Shown piece by piece: positions 9,785 to 18,471 of a stretch of DNA of 64,000 nucleotides. The translations under genes were made by a program, and so were the position numbers. The notes below the pieces were generated by a model. The model did no database searches. It saw only the letters and a program-made list of their open reading frames with translations, and had not been told where the DNA came from. This DNA comes from JABMRW01 sp964396965 (GTDB lineage: Bacteria; Chloroflexota; Dehalococcoidia; Dehalococcoidales; BS750m-G39), in the NCBI GenBank assembly GCA_964396965.1, contig CAYNGD010000004.1, positions 41,590-105,589 on the forward strand. Reading direction: 5' to 3'. Within the stretch, counting starts at the first letter, position 1, and each line of letters opens with the position of its first letter.

Positions 9785-10444
9785 ATGGGCAAGATTAGGG
9801 TTCTGCTGGCTGAGGACCACGTGATGGTGCGTGAGGGCACCCGCGAGTTCGTGCAGCGTGAGCCGGACATGGAGGTTATCGGTGAGGCTGGCGATGGCGA
9901 GGAGGCGGTAAGGCTGGCCGGAAAGCTAAAGCCGGATGTGGTGGTGATGGACATCGCTATGCCCAAGATGAATGGCATCGAGGCTACCAAGCAGATAAAG
10001 GCGCACGACCCTTCCATAGCCGTGCTGGTGCTTACTGCCTATGATAATGACCAGTACATTTTTGCCCTTCTGGAGGCGGGCGCAGCCGGCTATCTGCTGA
10101 AAGGGGTGCGGGTGAATGAGCTTATCGATGCCATAAGGGCGGTCTATGCCGGCGAGTCGGTGCTCCATCCGGTGGTCGCCCGCCGGGTGGTGAACCGTCT
10201 GGTCTCCCCCGGTGGCAAGGAGACCAGGCCGTCTGAACTTCTCAGCGAGCGCGAGATGGAGGTACTGAAGCTGGCCGCCACGGGGGTCAGCAACAAGGAT
10301 ATCGCCCAGCAGCTCTTCTTAAGCCCGCGCACCGTCCAGGTCCACTTGGGCAACATCTTCACCAAGCTGGGGGTGGCCTCCCGTACCGAGGCGGTATTAT
10401 ACGCCCTGAAAAGGGGCTGGCTCACCCTGGAAGACCTGCCCTGA
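9785..10444 (+). CDS. NarL/LuxR-family response regulator
   Basis: The protein of 219 residues has an N-terminal receiver with acidic residues in LLAEDH, phosphoacceptor Asp in VVVMDIAMPKMNG, LTAYD and the conserved Lys in LLKG. It ends in a LuxR-type helix-turn-helix (LSEREMEVLKLAATG, then SPRTVQVHLGNIFTKL). The start MGKIRVLLAED is chosen because receivers begin here; a longer in-frame ATG at 9728 adds a non-family extension. A HisKA_3 kinase follows 34 bases downstream, so the two form a cognate pair. Confidence 0.93.
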   Translation: MGKIRVLLAEDHVMVREGTREFVQREPDMEVIGEAGDGEEAVRLAGKLKPDVVVMDIAMPKMNGIEATKQIKAHDPSIAVLVLTAYDNDQYIFALLEAGAAGYLLKGVRVNELIDAIRAVYAGESVLHPVVARRVVNRLVSPGGKETRPSELLSEREMEVLKLAATGVSNKDIAQQLFLSPRTVQVHLGNIFTKLGVASRTEAVLYALKRGWLTLEDLP

Positions 10445-10478
10445 ATCGCTTGGCTTAAATTAGTCGGGGGCTGTGTTT

Positions 10479-11951
10479 ATGTCTCCTGGTTTATCGAATC
10501 GGGTGTCAGGGGTTGTCTCCAGTTATCACTTCTGGCTGGCGGTGGCCATGTTTGCCCTGGGGGTGGTCCTGCACTACCCGCAGCAGATACTGGGCACCGG
10601 TTCGCCCTCCCTGCTCGCCTTTCTGGGCCTGACCCGGCACGCCGTGGAGCGGGTCTTCCTGCTGCTGCCGATAGCCTACGTCGGCCTTATTTTTGGGTTC
10701 AAAGCGGGGCTGGCTAGCCTGGCGGTGGCCCTCGTTATCATGCTGCCCCGGGCTATTTTTATCTCCACCAGTCAGCCGGATGCCCTTTTTGAGACTGGCG
10801 GTGTTATCGTTATCGGCGGCATAGTCAATCTGTGGTTCCACCTGCACCGCCGGGATATTGCCCGGCTAAAGCGTGCCGAGGGGATGCTGACCAAGATTGT
10901 TGACGGCTCTTCTATCCCGGCCTTTGTCATCAATAAGCAGCATATAGTCACTCACTGGAACACCGCCCTGGAGTCCCTTTCGGCGATAAAGAAGGGGAAG
11001 ATAGTCGGGACGGACGGGCAGTGGCGGGCTTTTTACCCGGAAAAGAGGCCGGTTATGGCTGATTTAATCGTGGAGGGAGCCCCGGTCAGCAAAATAGCCT
11101 CGCACTATCAGGGTAAATACATAAAATCCGAGCTGATTGACGGTGCCTACGAAGCTGAAGACTGGTTCCCGACTATGGGGGGGGACGGCCGGTGGCTCCG
11201 TTTTACCGCCAGCCCTATCCGGGACAGCCGCGGTGAAATAATCGGGGCAATAGAGACACTGGAGGATGTCACCGAAAGAAAGAATGCTGAGAAGAGCCTG
11301 CGTAATTATCTGCGGGAAATTACCCGCGCCCAGGAGGAGGAGCGGCGGCGCATTGCCCGGGAGCTTCATGACGAGACCGCCCAGGACTTGGTGGTGTTAT
11401 CGCGTCAACTGGATAGTTTCGTTATTTCGGCAACAAACCGTCTCCCGGCAGAGGATATCTCGTACTTGGAGGGACTGCGGCAGCAAACCGAGAAGATATC
11501 GGAAGGGGTGCACCGTTTCAGCCAGGACCTGCGGCCATCGGTGCTGGATGACCTGGGTCTGGTGCCGGCGCTGGAGTGGCTCACCTCCGACCTGACCAAG
11601 CACTTCAGCATAGCCGTGGAGATGAAGGTGATGGGCAAGGTACGTCGCTTCCCTCCCGAGGTAGAGCTGGTGCTCTTCCGCATCGCCCAGGAGGCGTTGA
11701 GGAATGTCTGGAAGCACTCCGGCGCGGAGAGGGCCGGGGTAACCCTGGAGTTCGGCGATGGTAAGGCCGTCCTGACCGTGAGGGACGAGGGTAAGGGCTT
11801 TGGCCTGCCGGAGAGGCTGGACGACCTGACCGTGGCCGGTAAGCTCGGCCTGGCCGGGATGCAGGAGCGGGCCCAGCTCATCGGGGGAAGCTTAGGACTG
11901 GAGTCCGAGCCGGGCAAGGGGACAACAGTGACCCTGGAGGTCCCGATTTAG
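10479..11951 (+). CDS. Membrane sensor histidine kinase, NarX/DegS type (PAS + HisKA_3)
   Basis: The N-terminal 115 residues hold several hydrophobic helices, including FWLAVAMFALGVVL and LLLPIAYVGLIFGF. A PAS domain follows (about 130-265, ending in ETLEDVTERK). The HisKA_3 box RRRIARELHDETAQDLV contains the phospho-His, and the HATPase domain ends with DEGKGFGLPERL and GLAGMQERAQLIGG. HisKA_3 kinases pair with NarL-type regulators, which matches the gene upstream. The ATG at 10479 is preferred to GTG 10473, because GGGGG at 10466-10470 is spaced correctly only for the ATG. The signal sensed is unknown. Confidence 0.92.
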   Translation: MSPGLSNRVSGVVSSYHFWLAVAMFALGVVLHYPQQILGTGSPSLLAFLGLTRHAVERVFLLLPIAYVGLIFGFKAGLASLAVALVIMLPRAIFISTSQPDALFETGGVIVIGGIVNLWFHLHRRDIARLKRAEGMLTKIVDGSSIPAFVINKQHIVTHWNTALESLSAIKKGKIVGTDGQWRAFYPEKRPVMADLIVEGAPVSKIASHYQGKYIKSELIDGAYEAEDWFPTMGGDGRWLRFTASPIRDSRGEIIGAIETLEDVTERKNAEKSLRNYLREITRAQEEERRRIARELHDETAQDLVVLSRQLDSFVISATNRLPAEDISYLEGLRQQTEKISEGVHRFSQDLRPSVLDDLGLVPALEWLTSDLTKHFSIAVEMKVMGKVRRFPPEVELVLFRIAQEALRNVWKHSGAERAGVTLEFGDGKAVLTVRDEGKGFGLPERLDDLTVAGKLGLAGMQERAQLIGGSLGLESEPGKGTTVTLEVPI

Positions 11952-12006
11952 GCTGCCCCCTGGCTCTGGTCACAGCTTAAAAAAACTGGTATATTTTTAA
12001 GTGTAG

Positions 12007-12741
12007 ATGCGTTGCGCCATTGTTGCCGATATCCACGCCAACCTGGACGCCTTTAAGGCGGTGCTGTTTGACATCAAGGAGCAGGGGGAGGTGGAGGAGA
12101 TATGGTGCCTGGGGGATATCATCGGCTACGGGCCGGACCCGCACCAGTGCATTGAGCTCCTGCGCCAGACCAACCATATCGCCGTGGCCGGCAATCACGA
12201 CCTGGCCGCCATCGGCGAGATTGATACCCACCAGTTTAACCCCGATGCCATCGCCGCCTGTGAGTGGACCTCCCGGCAGCTGACCCCGCGTGATGTGCTC
12301 TACATCAAGGAGCTGCCCCTGGTTATCGAGCGGGACGACTTTACCCTGGTGCACGGTAGCCCTCGCGAGCCAATCTGGGAGTACATCCTTTCCATCAGCG
12401 CCGCCAGCGAGAACTTCGCCTACTTCAAAACCAAATATTGCCTGGTCTGCCATTCCCACGTGCCGGCGGTCTTCAGGCTGAATAAAAGCGGCGTCTGCTC
12501 CTTCAGCAAGTTCTCTCCCGATAGCGCGCTGGGGCTGGGGGAGGAGCGGCTGATTATCAACCCCGGGGCGGTGGGGCAGCCGCGGGACGGCGACCCCAGG
12601 GCCAGCTACGCTATCTATGACAGCGGGGCCAGACGGGTCAGGCTCCGCCGTGTCCCCTACGACATTACCGCCACACAGGCCAAGATGGTGGGGCTGAGGC
12701 TGCCGATGAGGCTGGTAGCCCGCTTAAGCCGTGGCGTCTAG
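12007..12741 (+). CDS. Metallophosphoesterase (YfcE/MJ0936-like)
   Basis: The calcineurin-like metal-binding motifs are intact in this 244-residue protein: DIHAN at residues 8-12, GDIIGYGPDP near 36, GNHD near 62 and a later CHSHVP. The N-terminal MRCAIVADIHANLDAF and C-terminal INPGAVGQPRDGDPRASYAI are typical of the bacterial single-domain phosphodiesterase group. The physiological substrate is unknown. It stands alone after the two-component pair. Confidence 0.9.
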   Translation: MRCAIVADIHANLDAFKAVLFDIKEQGEVEEIWCLGDIIGYGPDPHQCIELLRQTNHIAVAGNHDLAAIGEIDTHQFNPDAIAACEWTSRQLTPRDVLYIKELPLVIERDDFTLVHGSPREPIWEYILSISAASENFAYFKTKYCLVCHSHVPAVFRLNKSGVCSFSKFSPDSALGLGEERLIINPGAVGQPRDGDPRASYAIYDSGARRVRLRRVPYDITATQAKMVGLRLPMRLVARLSRGV

Positions 12742-12765
12742 TCGGTTTGATAGTTAGCCGCCTTG

Positions 12766-12795
12766 TTGACATGGGGTAGTCTCAAACGATAAACT
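12766..12795 (+). promoter_or_regulatory. Candidate had-oah promoter
   Basis: TTGACA at 12766-12771 is a perfect -35. With an 18-base spacer the -10 reads TAAACT (4 of 6). The leader to the had ATG is about 110 bases and contains a GGAGGTGATG stretch at 12841 with no open frame of note, as well as the AGGAG used by had. Confidence 0.5.
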
Positions 12796-12911
12796 AATTT
12801 GGTTGTCCTGAAAAGCGGCAAGTTAACTGACTCTTAGCGAGGAGGTGATGGAGCTAAACTAACCGGTTGATTTCTATCCTGAATTTATCACTAGAGTTAG
12901 GAGTGAAAGAT

Positions 12912-13985
12912 ATGGCCAAAATACCGAACAAGATCGAGACCTGGCAGATGGTGGAGCCGGGCAAGCTGGAGAGGAAGAGCATCGATGCTCCCAAGCCAGG
13001 GCCCGGTGAGGTGATGGTCGAGATTGCCGGTTGCGGCGTCTGCCATACCGACCTGGGCTATTTTTACGACGGCGTGCCCACGGTTAACAAGCCGCCGCTT
13101 ACCCTGGGACATGAAATCAGCGGCACGGTAATCGCCGGTGACCCCAAATGGGTGGGCAAGGAGGTCATCATCCCAGCGGTGATGCCCTGCAATCACTGCC
13201 CCATCTGCGCCGCCGGCCGGGGCAACCGCTGCCTGGCCCAGAAGATGCCCGGTAACAGCATGGGCATCTACGGCGGCTTTTCCAGCCACATTGTGGTGCC
13301 ATCGGAAGATTTATGTGTGGTGCTGGACCGGAACGGCGTGCCCCTTTCCCACTTCGCCGTGGTCGCCGATGCCGCCACCTCGCCCTACCAGGCGGCGATG
13401 AGGGCCGAGGTTGGGCCCGGTGATTTGACCATCATTACCGGGGTTACCGGCGGGCTGGGTGTCTACGCCGCCCAGATCTGCAAGGCGCTGGGGGCCAAAG
13501 AGGTCATCGGCATCGCCCGCAACCCAGAGAAGCTTAAAAGGGCCTTGAACTACGGCGCTACCCATGTCATCAGCTCGGTGAATAAGAGCCCCCGCGACAT
13601 CAGGGACGAGTTCCGCGCCTACTGCAAGGAAAAGGGTCTGCCCTCAAACTATGGCTGGAAGATCTTCGAGTGGACCGGCACCGCTGAGGGCCAGGCCATC
13701 GGGCTGGAGCTGCTCTCGTTTATCGGCAAGCTTCTGATCTGCGGCTTCGGCATGCAGAAGAACGAGTACTCTCTCTCCCGGCTGATGGCCTTCGACGCCG
13801 ATATCCTGGGCTCCTGGGGCTGTCTGCCTAAATACTACCCCGAAGTCCTTGACCTGGTGCTCAAGGGGAAGATAGAGATAGAGCCCTTTATCGAGACCAG
13901 GCCGATGAGCCAGATAAAGCAGGCCTTTGAGGATGCCCATAAGGGTGGGCTGGCCAGGCGGATAGTACTGACCCCGGACTTCTAA
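12912..13985 (+). CDS. had: 6-hydroxycyclohex-1-ene-1-carbonyl-CoA dehydrogenase
   Basis: Had oxidises 6-hydroxycyclohex-1-ene-1-carbonyl-CoA to the 6-oxo compound with NAD in the anaerobic benzoyl-CoA pathway. It is a zinc-containing alcohol dehydrogenase of the MDR family. This 357-residue copy starts MAKIPNKIETWQMVEPGKL, followed by the zinc-site GCGVCHTDLGYFYDG and LGHEISG. The structural-zinc cysteines are in MPCNHCPICAAGRGNRC. The IETWQM, FYDGVPTVNKPPLTLG and GWKIFEWTGT stretches are characteristic of Had rather than general alcohol dehydrogenases. ATG 12912 has AGGAG 8 bases upstream; the frame extends to 12867 without a ribosome site. oah follows after 25 bases. Confidence 0.9.
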   Translation: MAKIPNKIETWQMVEPGKLERKSIDAPKPGPGEVMVEIAGCGVCHTDLGYFYDGVPTVNKPPLTLGHEISGTVIAGDPKWVGKEVIIPAVMPCNHCPICAAGRGNRCLAQKMPGNSMGIYGGFSSHIVVPSEDLCVVLDRNGVPLSHFAVVADAATSPYQAAMRAEVGPGDLTIITGVTGGLGVYAAQICKALGAKEVIGIARNPEKLKRALNYGATHVISSVNKSPRDIRDEFRAYCKEKGLPSNYGWKIFEWTGTAEGQAIGLELLSFIGKLLICGFGMQKNEYSLSRLMAFDADILGSWGCLPKYYPEVLDLVLKGKIEIEPFIETRPMSQIKQAFEDAHKGGLARRIVLTPDF

Positions 13986-14010
13986 AACTAAAGCAAAAAG
14001 GAGGAGATAA

Positions 14011-15141
14011 ATGTCATTAGATTGGGTACCCAGAGAAGGTGGCATCAAAGACCACAACATTTGGGGCATGGAGCATTTCGGCACCGAGCCCCCCTGTACC
14101 ATATATGAGGAAAAACCGGTGATTGACCCCAGCGGCAAGCCGGTGGAGGGGCTTTACAGCGCCTGGATTACCCTCAACAACCCCGCCCAGTACAACTCAT
14201 ACACCACCGAGATGGTCAAGGGCGTTATCGCTGGTTTCCACCGGGCGGAGATGAACCGCGCCGTGGTGGCGGTGGTCTTTACCGGCGCCGGCCACAATGC
14301 TTTCTGCACCGGCGGCAACACCAAGGAGTATTCGGAGTACTACTCCACCAAGCCGACGGAGTACGGCCAGTACATGGACCTCTTCAACGGCATGGTCGAT
14401 TCTATCCTGATGTGCCAGAAGCCAGTCATCCGGCGTGTCAACGGCATGAGCGTGGCCGGCGGCCAGGAGATTGGCGGTGCCTGCGACATCGCCGTGGCCT
14501 CTGACCTGGCTATCTTCGGCCAGGCCGGCCCCAGGCACGGCTCGGCGCCGGTGGGCGGCTCTTCCGACTTCCTGCCCTGGGCGCTGACCATCGAGGACGC
14601 CATGTGGAACTGCATCTCCTGTGAGATGTGGAGCGCCTACAAGATGCTGCGCAAGAGCTACATAAGCAAGGTGGTGCCCGTGCTCAAGCAGGGCGGTAAG
14701 TTCATCCGCAACCCGCAGGTCTATACCGACACCTACGTCAAGGACGGCGAGATCGTCTACGGCGAGTTCCTCACCGGTGAGGCGGGTAAGAAGGCCCGCG
14801 AGCTGGTCAAGTCCCTTGAGGTGGACCTGACCCCCCTCGATAACGAGGTCAACAAGATAATCTGGACCTTCACCAACCTCTTCGAGGGCTGCCTGATGAA
14901 GTCCATCATCGGCATCCGCGAGAAGAAGAAGTTCTTCTGGGATATGAACAAGAACGACCACCGCTACTGGCTGGCGGTCAACATGACCGGAGAGGCTTTC
15001 CTGGGCTTCGGTGCCTTCAATACCAAGAAGATAACCGGCAAGGACACCATCGACTTCATCAAGTACCGCAAGATGATCGCCGAGGGGCACCCCGTGGACG
15101 AGGAGCTTTTCGAGGCCGTCCTGGGCAAACCCCAGACCTAA
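14011..15141 (+). CDS. oah: 6-oxocyclohex-1-ene-1-carbonyl-CoA hydrolase
   Basis: Oah (BamA in Geobacter) is a crotonase-family enzyme. It adds water to 6-oxocyclohex-1-ene-1-carbonyl-CoA and opens the ring to give 3-hydroxypimelyl-CoA. The 376-residue length fits this subfamily, which is longer than ordinary enoyl-CoA hydratases. Visible hallmarks are WITLNNPAQYNSYTTEMVKG, AFCTGGNTKEYSEYY, VAGGQEIGGACDIAVASD and GPRHGSAPVGGSSDFLPW. An AAGGAGGAG site precedes the ATG. It forms an operon with had and ends at a strong terminator. The dienoyl-CoA hydratase and benzoyl-CoA reductase genes are not in the window. Confidence 0.92.
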   Translation: MSLDWVPREGGIKDHNIWGMEHFGTEPPCTIYEEKPVIDPSGKPVEGLYSAWITLNNPAQYNSYTTEMVKGVIAGFHRAEMNRAVVAVVFTGAGHNAFCTGGNTKEYSEYYSTKPTEYGQYMDLFNGMVDSILMCQKPVIRRVNGMSVAGGQEIGGACDIAVASDLAIFGQAGPRHGSAPVGGSSDFLPWALTIEDAMWNCISCEMWSAYKMLRKSYISKVVPVLKQGGKFIRNPQVYTDTYVKDGEIVYGEFLTGEAGKKARELVKSLEVDLTPLDNEVNKIIWTFTNLFEGCLMKSIIGIREKKKFFWDMNKNDHRYWLAVNMTGEAFLGFGAFNTKKITGKDTIDFIKYRKMIAEGHPVDEELFEAVLGKPQT

Positions 15142-15160
15142 TAAACCTGGTTGTGAGGGA

Positions 15161-15197
15161 GAAAGCCCCGGAGCGAAACTCCGGGGCTTTCCTTTTT
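15161..15197 (+). terminator. Intrinsic terminator of had-oah
   Basis: AAAGCCCCGGAG pairs perfectly with CTCCGGGGCTTT across a short CGAAA loop, then CCTTTTT follows. It lies 20 bases past the oah stop and just before the SRP RNA promoter. Confidence 0.93.
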
Positions 15198-15200
15198 GGC

Positions 15201-15229
15201 TTGACAAAGGGTTGGGCACCGATTAGCAT
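15201..15229 (+). promoter_or_regulatory. SRP RNA promoter
   Basis: TTGACA at 15201-15206, a 17-base spacer and TAGCAT at 15224-15229. The predicted start near 15236 coincides with the first base of the closing helix of the SRP RNA. Confidence 0.75.
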
Positions 15230-15235
15230 TTTACT

Positions 15236-15505
15236 GAGGTCGTGCTAGACGGGGAGCCAGCGGTGCCCTGAACTCGCAATCCGCTATAGCGGGGTCGAAT
15301 TCCCGCTTGAGGCCTTTGTCTGGTGGGACTACCCGGGCTAAGCGGTGCTGAAGGCCGGGTCCTGCGCGGCAGAGCACTATGAATCCCGTCAGGTCCGAGA
15401 GGAAGCAGCGGTAAATAGAAGCCCTGGGTGCCGCAGGGCTACCTGACTGGAGCTGGCTGGTCCGGGCAAGCCGTTGGGCGGGGTCGAGGGCGGGTGCACG
15501 GCCTC
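15236..15505 (+). ncRNA. ffs: Signal recognition particle RNA, large bacterial type
   Basis: The conserved SRP hairpin core is visible near 15388-15420 as GTCAGGTCCGAGAGGAAGCAGC, in two overlapping parts: GTCAGGTCCG and GAGGAAGCAGC. The 5' part, GTGCTAGACGGGGAGCCAGC followed by GGTGCCCTG, is typical of the long form with an Alu-like domain. The ends GAGGTCGTGC and GCACGGCCTC pair as the closing helix, setting the length at about 270 bases. The RNA scaffolds Ffh for cotranslational targeting of membrane proteins. Exact ends are inferred from that helix and the promoter. Confidence 0.88.
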
Positions 15506-15516
15506 ACTGGTTCCGT

Positions 15517-16377
15517 ATGGATAAAGACCCGAGCTCATTTTTAGCCCAGACCAAGAGGCGGCTGCGGCAGTCTGGCCTTAAGCCGAGGAAGGGGCTGGGG
15601 CAGCACTTCTTAATCGATGGTGAGGTGCTGGGGGTGATCCTGGCCGCCGCCGAAATTACCCCCGACGATATTATCGTGGAGGTAGGGCCGGGGCTGGGCA
15701 TCCTCACCGGGGAGCTGGCCAAGAAGGCGGGCGGGGTTATCGCCGTCGAGCTAGACGATAAGCTGGCGGCTTTACTAGCGAAAACGCTGGCCTCTTTTAA
15801 GAATGTCACCATCATCAACGACGATGTGCTTAATATCGAGCCGGGGGAGCTGCTCAGGCGGCAGAGGAGCCCCGACTACAAGGTGGTGGCCAACCTACCT
15901 TACTATATAACCTCCCCCGTCCTGCGCCACTTCCTCGAAGCCGAAGCCAAGCCCAGGGTGATGGTGGTCATGGTTCAGGCGGAGGTGGCCCAGGCCATTG
16001 CCGCTAAGCCCGGCGACATGAGCCTCTTGAGCGTCAGCGTCCAGTTCTACGGTAAGCCGGAGATAATCAGCCGGGTGCCGGCACAGTCTTTCTACCCGGC
16101 GCCGGAGGTTGATTCGGCGGTGTTACGTATTAGCCTTTACCCCCAGCCGGCGGTGGCGGTGGACGAGGGGGGCTTTTTCGAGTTGGTGCGGGCCGGTTTC
16201 AGCGCCCCGCGCAAGCAGCTGGACAACTCACTGGCCCAGGGGCTGGGGCTGGGCAAGGCCCAGGTCTTGCCTCTTCTGGAGAAAGCGGAGATAAACTGGC
16301 AGCGGCGGGCGGAGACCCTGACCCTTGAGGAGTGGGCCCGGCTGTGGCGGGTCTTTGAGGAGAAAAAGGCATGGTAG
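15517..16377 (+). CDS. rsmA: 16S rRNA dimethyladenosine transferase RsmA (KsgA)
   Basis: RsmA dimethylates two adjacent adenosines in helix 45 of 16S rRNA, a late checkpoint of 30S assembly. The 286-residue protein shows PRKGLGQHFLID, the SAM loop VEVGPGLGILTG, IAVELDDKLA, and the catalytic motif NLPYYITSPVL, followed by QAEVAQAIAAKPGDMSLLS. The C-terminal helical domain is complete. It begins 11 bases after the SRP RNA and overlaps ispE by 7 bases. Confidence 0.96.
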   Translation: MDKDPSSFLAQTKRRLRQSGLKPRKGLGQHFLIDGEVLGVILAAAEITPDDIIVEVGPGLGILTGELAKKAGGVIAVELDDKLAALLAKTLASFKNVTIINDDVLNIEPGELLRRQRSPDYKVVANLPYYITSPVLRHFLEAEAKPRVMVVMVQAEVAQAIAAKPGDMSLLSVSVQFYGKPEIISRVPAQSFYPAPEVDSAVLRISLYPQPAVAVDEGGFFELVRAGFSAPRKQLDNSLAQGLGLGKAQVLPLLEKAEINWQRRAETLTLEEWARLWRVFEEKKAW

Positions 16378-17222
16378 AGGTCAAGGCTCCGGCCAAGATT
16401 AACCTGACCCTTGAGGTTCTGGCTAAGCGTCCCGACGGCTTTCACGAGATACGCAGCGTCATCCAGACGATAGGCCTCTACGACAGCCTGTACTTCCGCT
16501 CCAATCGCCAGCTAATCTTCAGCTGTGATAACCCTGACTTCGTTAGCCAGGATAGCCTGGTATCAAGGGCGGCGGCAGTGCTGCGTGAAGCCAGTGGCTC
16601 CACCAGTGGGGCGAACATAGAGATTAAAAAACGCATCCCGCTTGTGGCCGGGCTGGGGGGGGACTCAAGCGACGCCGCCGCCGTCCTAAGCGGGCTTAAC
16701 CGGCTCTGGAAGCTGCGCCTGTCGCCGTTGGAGCTGGTCGAGCTTGCCTCCGGGCTTGGTTCGGATGTGCCCTTCTTTATCTACGGTGGCACGGCGCTGG
16801 TGGGGGGGAGGGGGGAGAAGCTAAGGGCGCTGCCGCCGCTGCCCCGGCGCTGGGTAGTGCTGCTGGTGCCGCCTTTCCCCAAGATGGAGGAGAAGACCCG
16901 GAAGCTCTATGCCAGCCTTAAACCCGGCCACTTTACCGACGGGCAAATTACCGAAAAGCTGGTCAAGGCTTTGGGCGAGAGGGGGTTCCGGCCGTCAATG
17001 CTCTTCAATACCTTCGAGAATGTCGCCTTCGAGTTTTTCCCCAAGCTGAAGCTCTATCGGGACCACTTCATCAAGCTGGGCGCTTATCAGGTGCATCTGG
17101 CCGGCTCGGGTCCGGCGCTGTTTACCCTGATGGATAACCAGATGGAGGCTGAGAACCTGCACGCCCGCTGCCAGCTGCAGGAGCTGGAGTCCTATCTGGC
17201 GGAGACATCCCCTTTGGGGTAA
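16371..17222 (+). CDS. ispE: 4-diphosphocytidyl-2-C-methyl-D-erythritol kinase
   Basis: IspE is the GHMP kinase of the MEP isoprenoid pathway. The 283-residue protein starts VKAPAKINLTLEVLAKRPDGFHEI, the family signature (given here in two parts: VKAPAKINLTLEV and KRPDGFHEI). It has the ATP loop PLVAGLGGDSSDAAAVL and the late motif HLAGSGPALFTL. It overlaps rsmA by 7 bases, a common rsmA-ispE arrangement, so the MEP route is expected in this organism. Confidence 0.95.
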   Translation: MVEVKAPAKINLTLEVLAKRPDGFHEIRSVIQTIGLYDSLYFRSNRQLIFSCDNPDFVSQDSLVSRAAAVLREASGSTSGANIEIKKRIPLVAGLGGDSSDAAAVLSGLNRLWKLRLSPLELVELASGLGSDVPFFIYGGTALVGGRGEKLRALPPLPRRWVVLLVPPFPKMEEKTRKLYASLKPGHFTDGQITEKLVKALGERGFRPSMLFNTFENVAFEFFPKLKLYRDHFIKLGAYQVHLAGSGPALFTLMDNQMEAENLHARCQLQELESYLAETSPLG

Positions 17223-17244
17223 AATACGGCTAAAGGGGGCAAGA

Positions 17245-17871
17245 GTGATAGCCGGCGTTCTGTCTGTGGTTATTGGCTATCTGCTGGGCTCCATCCCCTT
17301 CGCCTATATTGCCGCCCGTCTGACCAAGGGGGTGGACATCAGGAAGGTGGGTGGCGGCAACGTGGGGGCGCTGAACGTGATGCGGGAGGTGGGTACCGCC
17401 GCCGGCATCAGCGTCTACCTGGCCGATGTGGCTAAGGGCTCGCTGGCGGTGCTGGTTGCCCAGTGGCTGGGTGCCCCCCTGCTCTGGGTCTTCGCCGCCG
17501 GCTTCATGGCGCTGGTGGGGCACAGCTGGCCGGTCTGGCTTAAGTTTAGGGGAGGGCAGGGACTGGCTACCGGCATGGGGGTGCTCGTCGTCCTGGCCCC
17601 TATTGAGTTTGCCATCAGCTTCGCCATAATAGTTATAATTATGTTTATCACCAGCAACGCCCGGTTTGCCTCGGCGGTGGGGCTGATCCTTCTCCCCGTG
17701 ATTATCTGGCTTTTCGGCGGGGAGCTGAGCCTGATTATCTTTGCCATCATCATCCCCCTGTTCTGCGTTCTGAAGGCGCTGTCGCGGCTCAGGTCTGACC
17801 TGGCCAGCACCGGAGGCCGGCGGGGCTTTATCATCGACCGGGAGTACAAGCCCTGGCAAAAAAAGAGATAG
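17245..17871 (+). CDS. plsY: Glycerol-3-phosphate acyltransferase PlsY
   Basis: PlsY acylates glycerol-3-phosphate with acyl-phosphate as the first step of phospholipid synthesis. The 208-residue membrane protein has the three conserved loops: LGSIPFAYI, then GGGNVGALNVMREVG, and GHSWPVWLKFRGGQGLATG. About five membrane helices are visible. It uses a GTG start 4 bases after a G-rich ribosome site and ends with a basic tail. It follows ispE closely. Confidence 0.94.
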   Translation: MIAGVLSVVIGYLLGSIPFAYIAARLTKGVDIRKVGGGNVGALNVMREVGTAAGISVYLADVAKGSLAVLVAQWLGAPLLWVFAAGFMALVGHSWPVWLKFRGGQGLATGMGVLVVLAPIEFAISFAIIVIIMFITSNARFASAVGLILLPVIIWLFGGELSLIIFAIIIPLFCVLKALSRLRSDLASTGGRRGFIIDREYKPWQKKR

Positions 17872-17888
17872 AATAGAGGAGGTATCCG

Positions 17889-18392
17889 ATGAGCAATACC
17901 CAGGATAATCTTAAGGAGGCTTTCGCCGGGGAGAGTCAGGCCAGCCGGCGCTACCTCTACTTCGCCGAGAAGGCGGACAGCGAGAAGCAGCCCCAGGTGG
18001 CCCGGCTTTTCCGGGCGGCATCAGAGGCGGAGACGGTCCACGCCCGCAATCACCTCAGGGCGATGGGCGGCATCGGCACCACCGGCGAAAACCTGAAGGC
18101 GGCCATCGCCGGTGAGAGCTACGAGTTCACCAAGATGTACCCCACCTTCATCGAGCAGGCCAAGTCTGAAAATAACAACAGGGCGGAGACCAGCTTCGAC
18201 TACGCCAACAAGGTGGAGAAAATCCACCACCGCCTCTACCAGAAGGCGCTGGAGCTGTTCGAGGCGGGCCAGGAGGCCAAGGCCGAGCCCTACTTTGTCT
18301 GCCCGGTCTGCGGCTATACCGTGGCCGGCGAGGCCCCGGAGAAGTGCCCTATCTGCGGCACCCCCCGGAGCAAGTTCAAGAAGGTAGAATAA
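17889..18392 (+). CDS. Rubrerythrin
   Basis: Rubrerythrin reduces hydrogen peroxide in anaerobes using a diiron site fed by a rubredoxin-like iron. In this 167-residue copy the diiron ligands sit in the helices AFAGESQASRRYLYFAEKA, EAETVHARNHL and AIAGESYEFTKMYPTFIEQA. The C-terminal rubredoxin domain has CPVCG and CPICG. A GAGGAGG site lies just upstream. It follows plsY by 17 bases and may be cotranscribed. Confidence 0.95.
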   Translation: MSNTQDNLKEAFAGESQASRRYLYFAEKADSEKQPQVARLFRAASEAETVHARNHLRAMGGIGTTGENLKAAIAGESYEFTKMYPTFIEQAKSENNNRAETSFDYANKVEKIHHRLYQKALELFEAGQEAKAEPYFVCPVCGYTVAGEAPEKCPICGTPRSKFKKVE

Positions 18393-18471
18393 ATAGGTAA
18401 AGGGACTTAAAAGATAGCATAATTTATTTAGTTGATGCCTTGATTGGTATATGAAGAATGATTGCGTATTT

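Noticed and set aside
14197..15219. Minus-strand frame of 340 codons across oah
   Set aside because: It is antisense to oah and runs through the terminator; the product is low-complexity and has no ribosome site.
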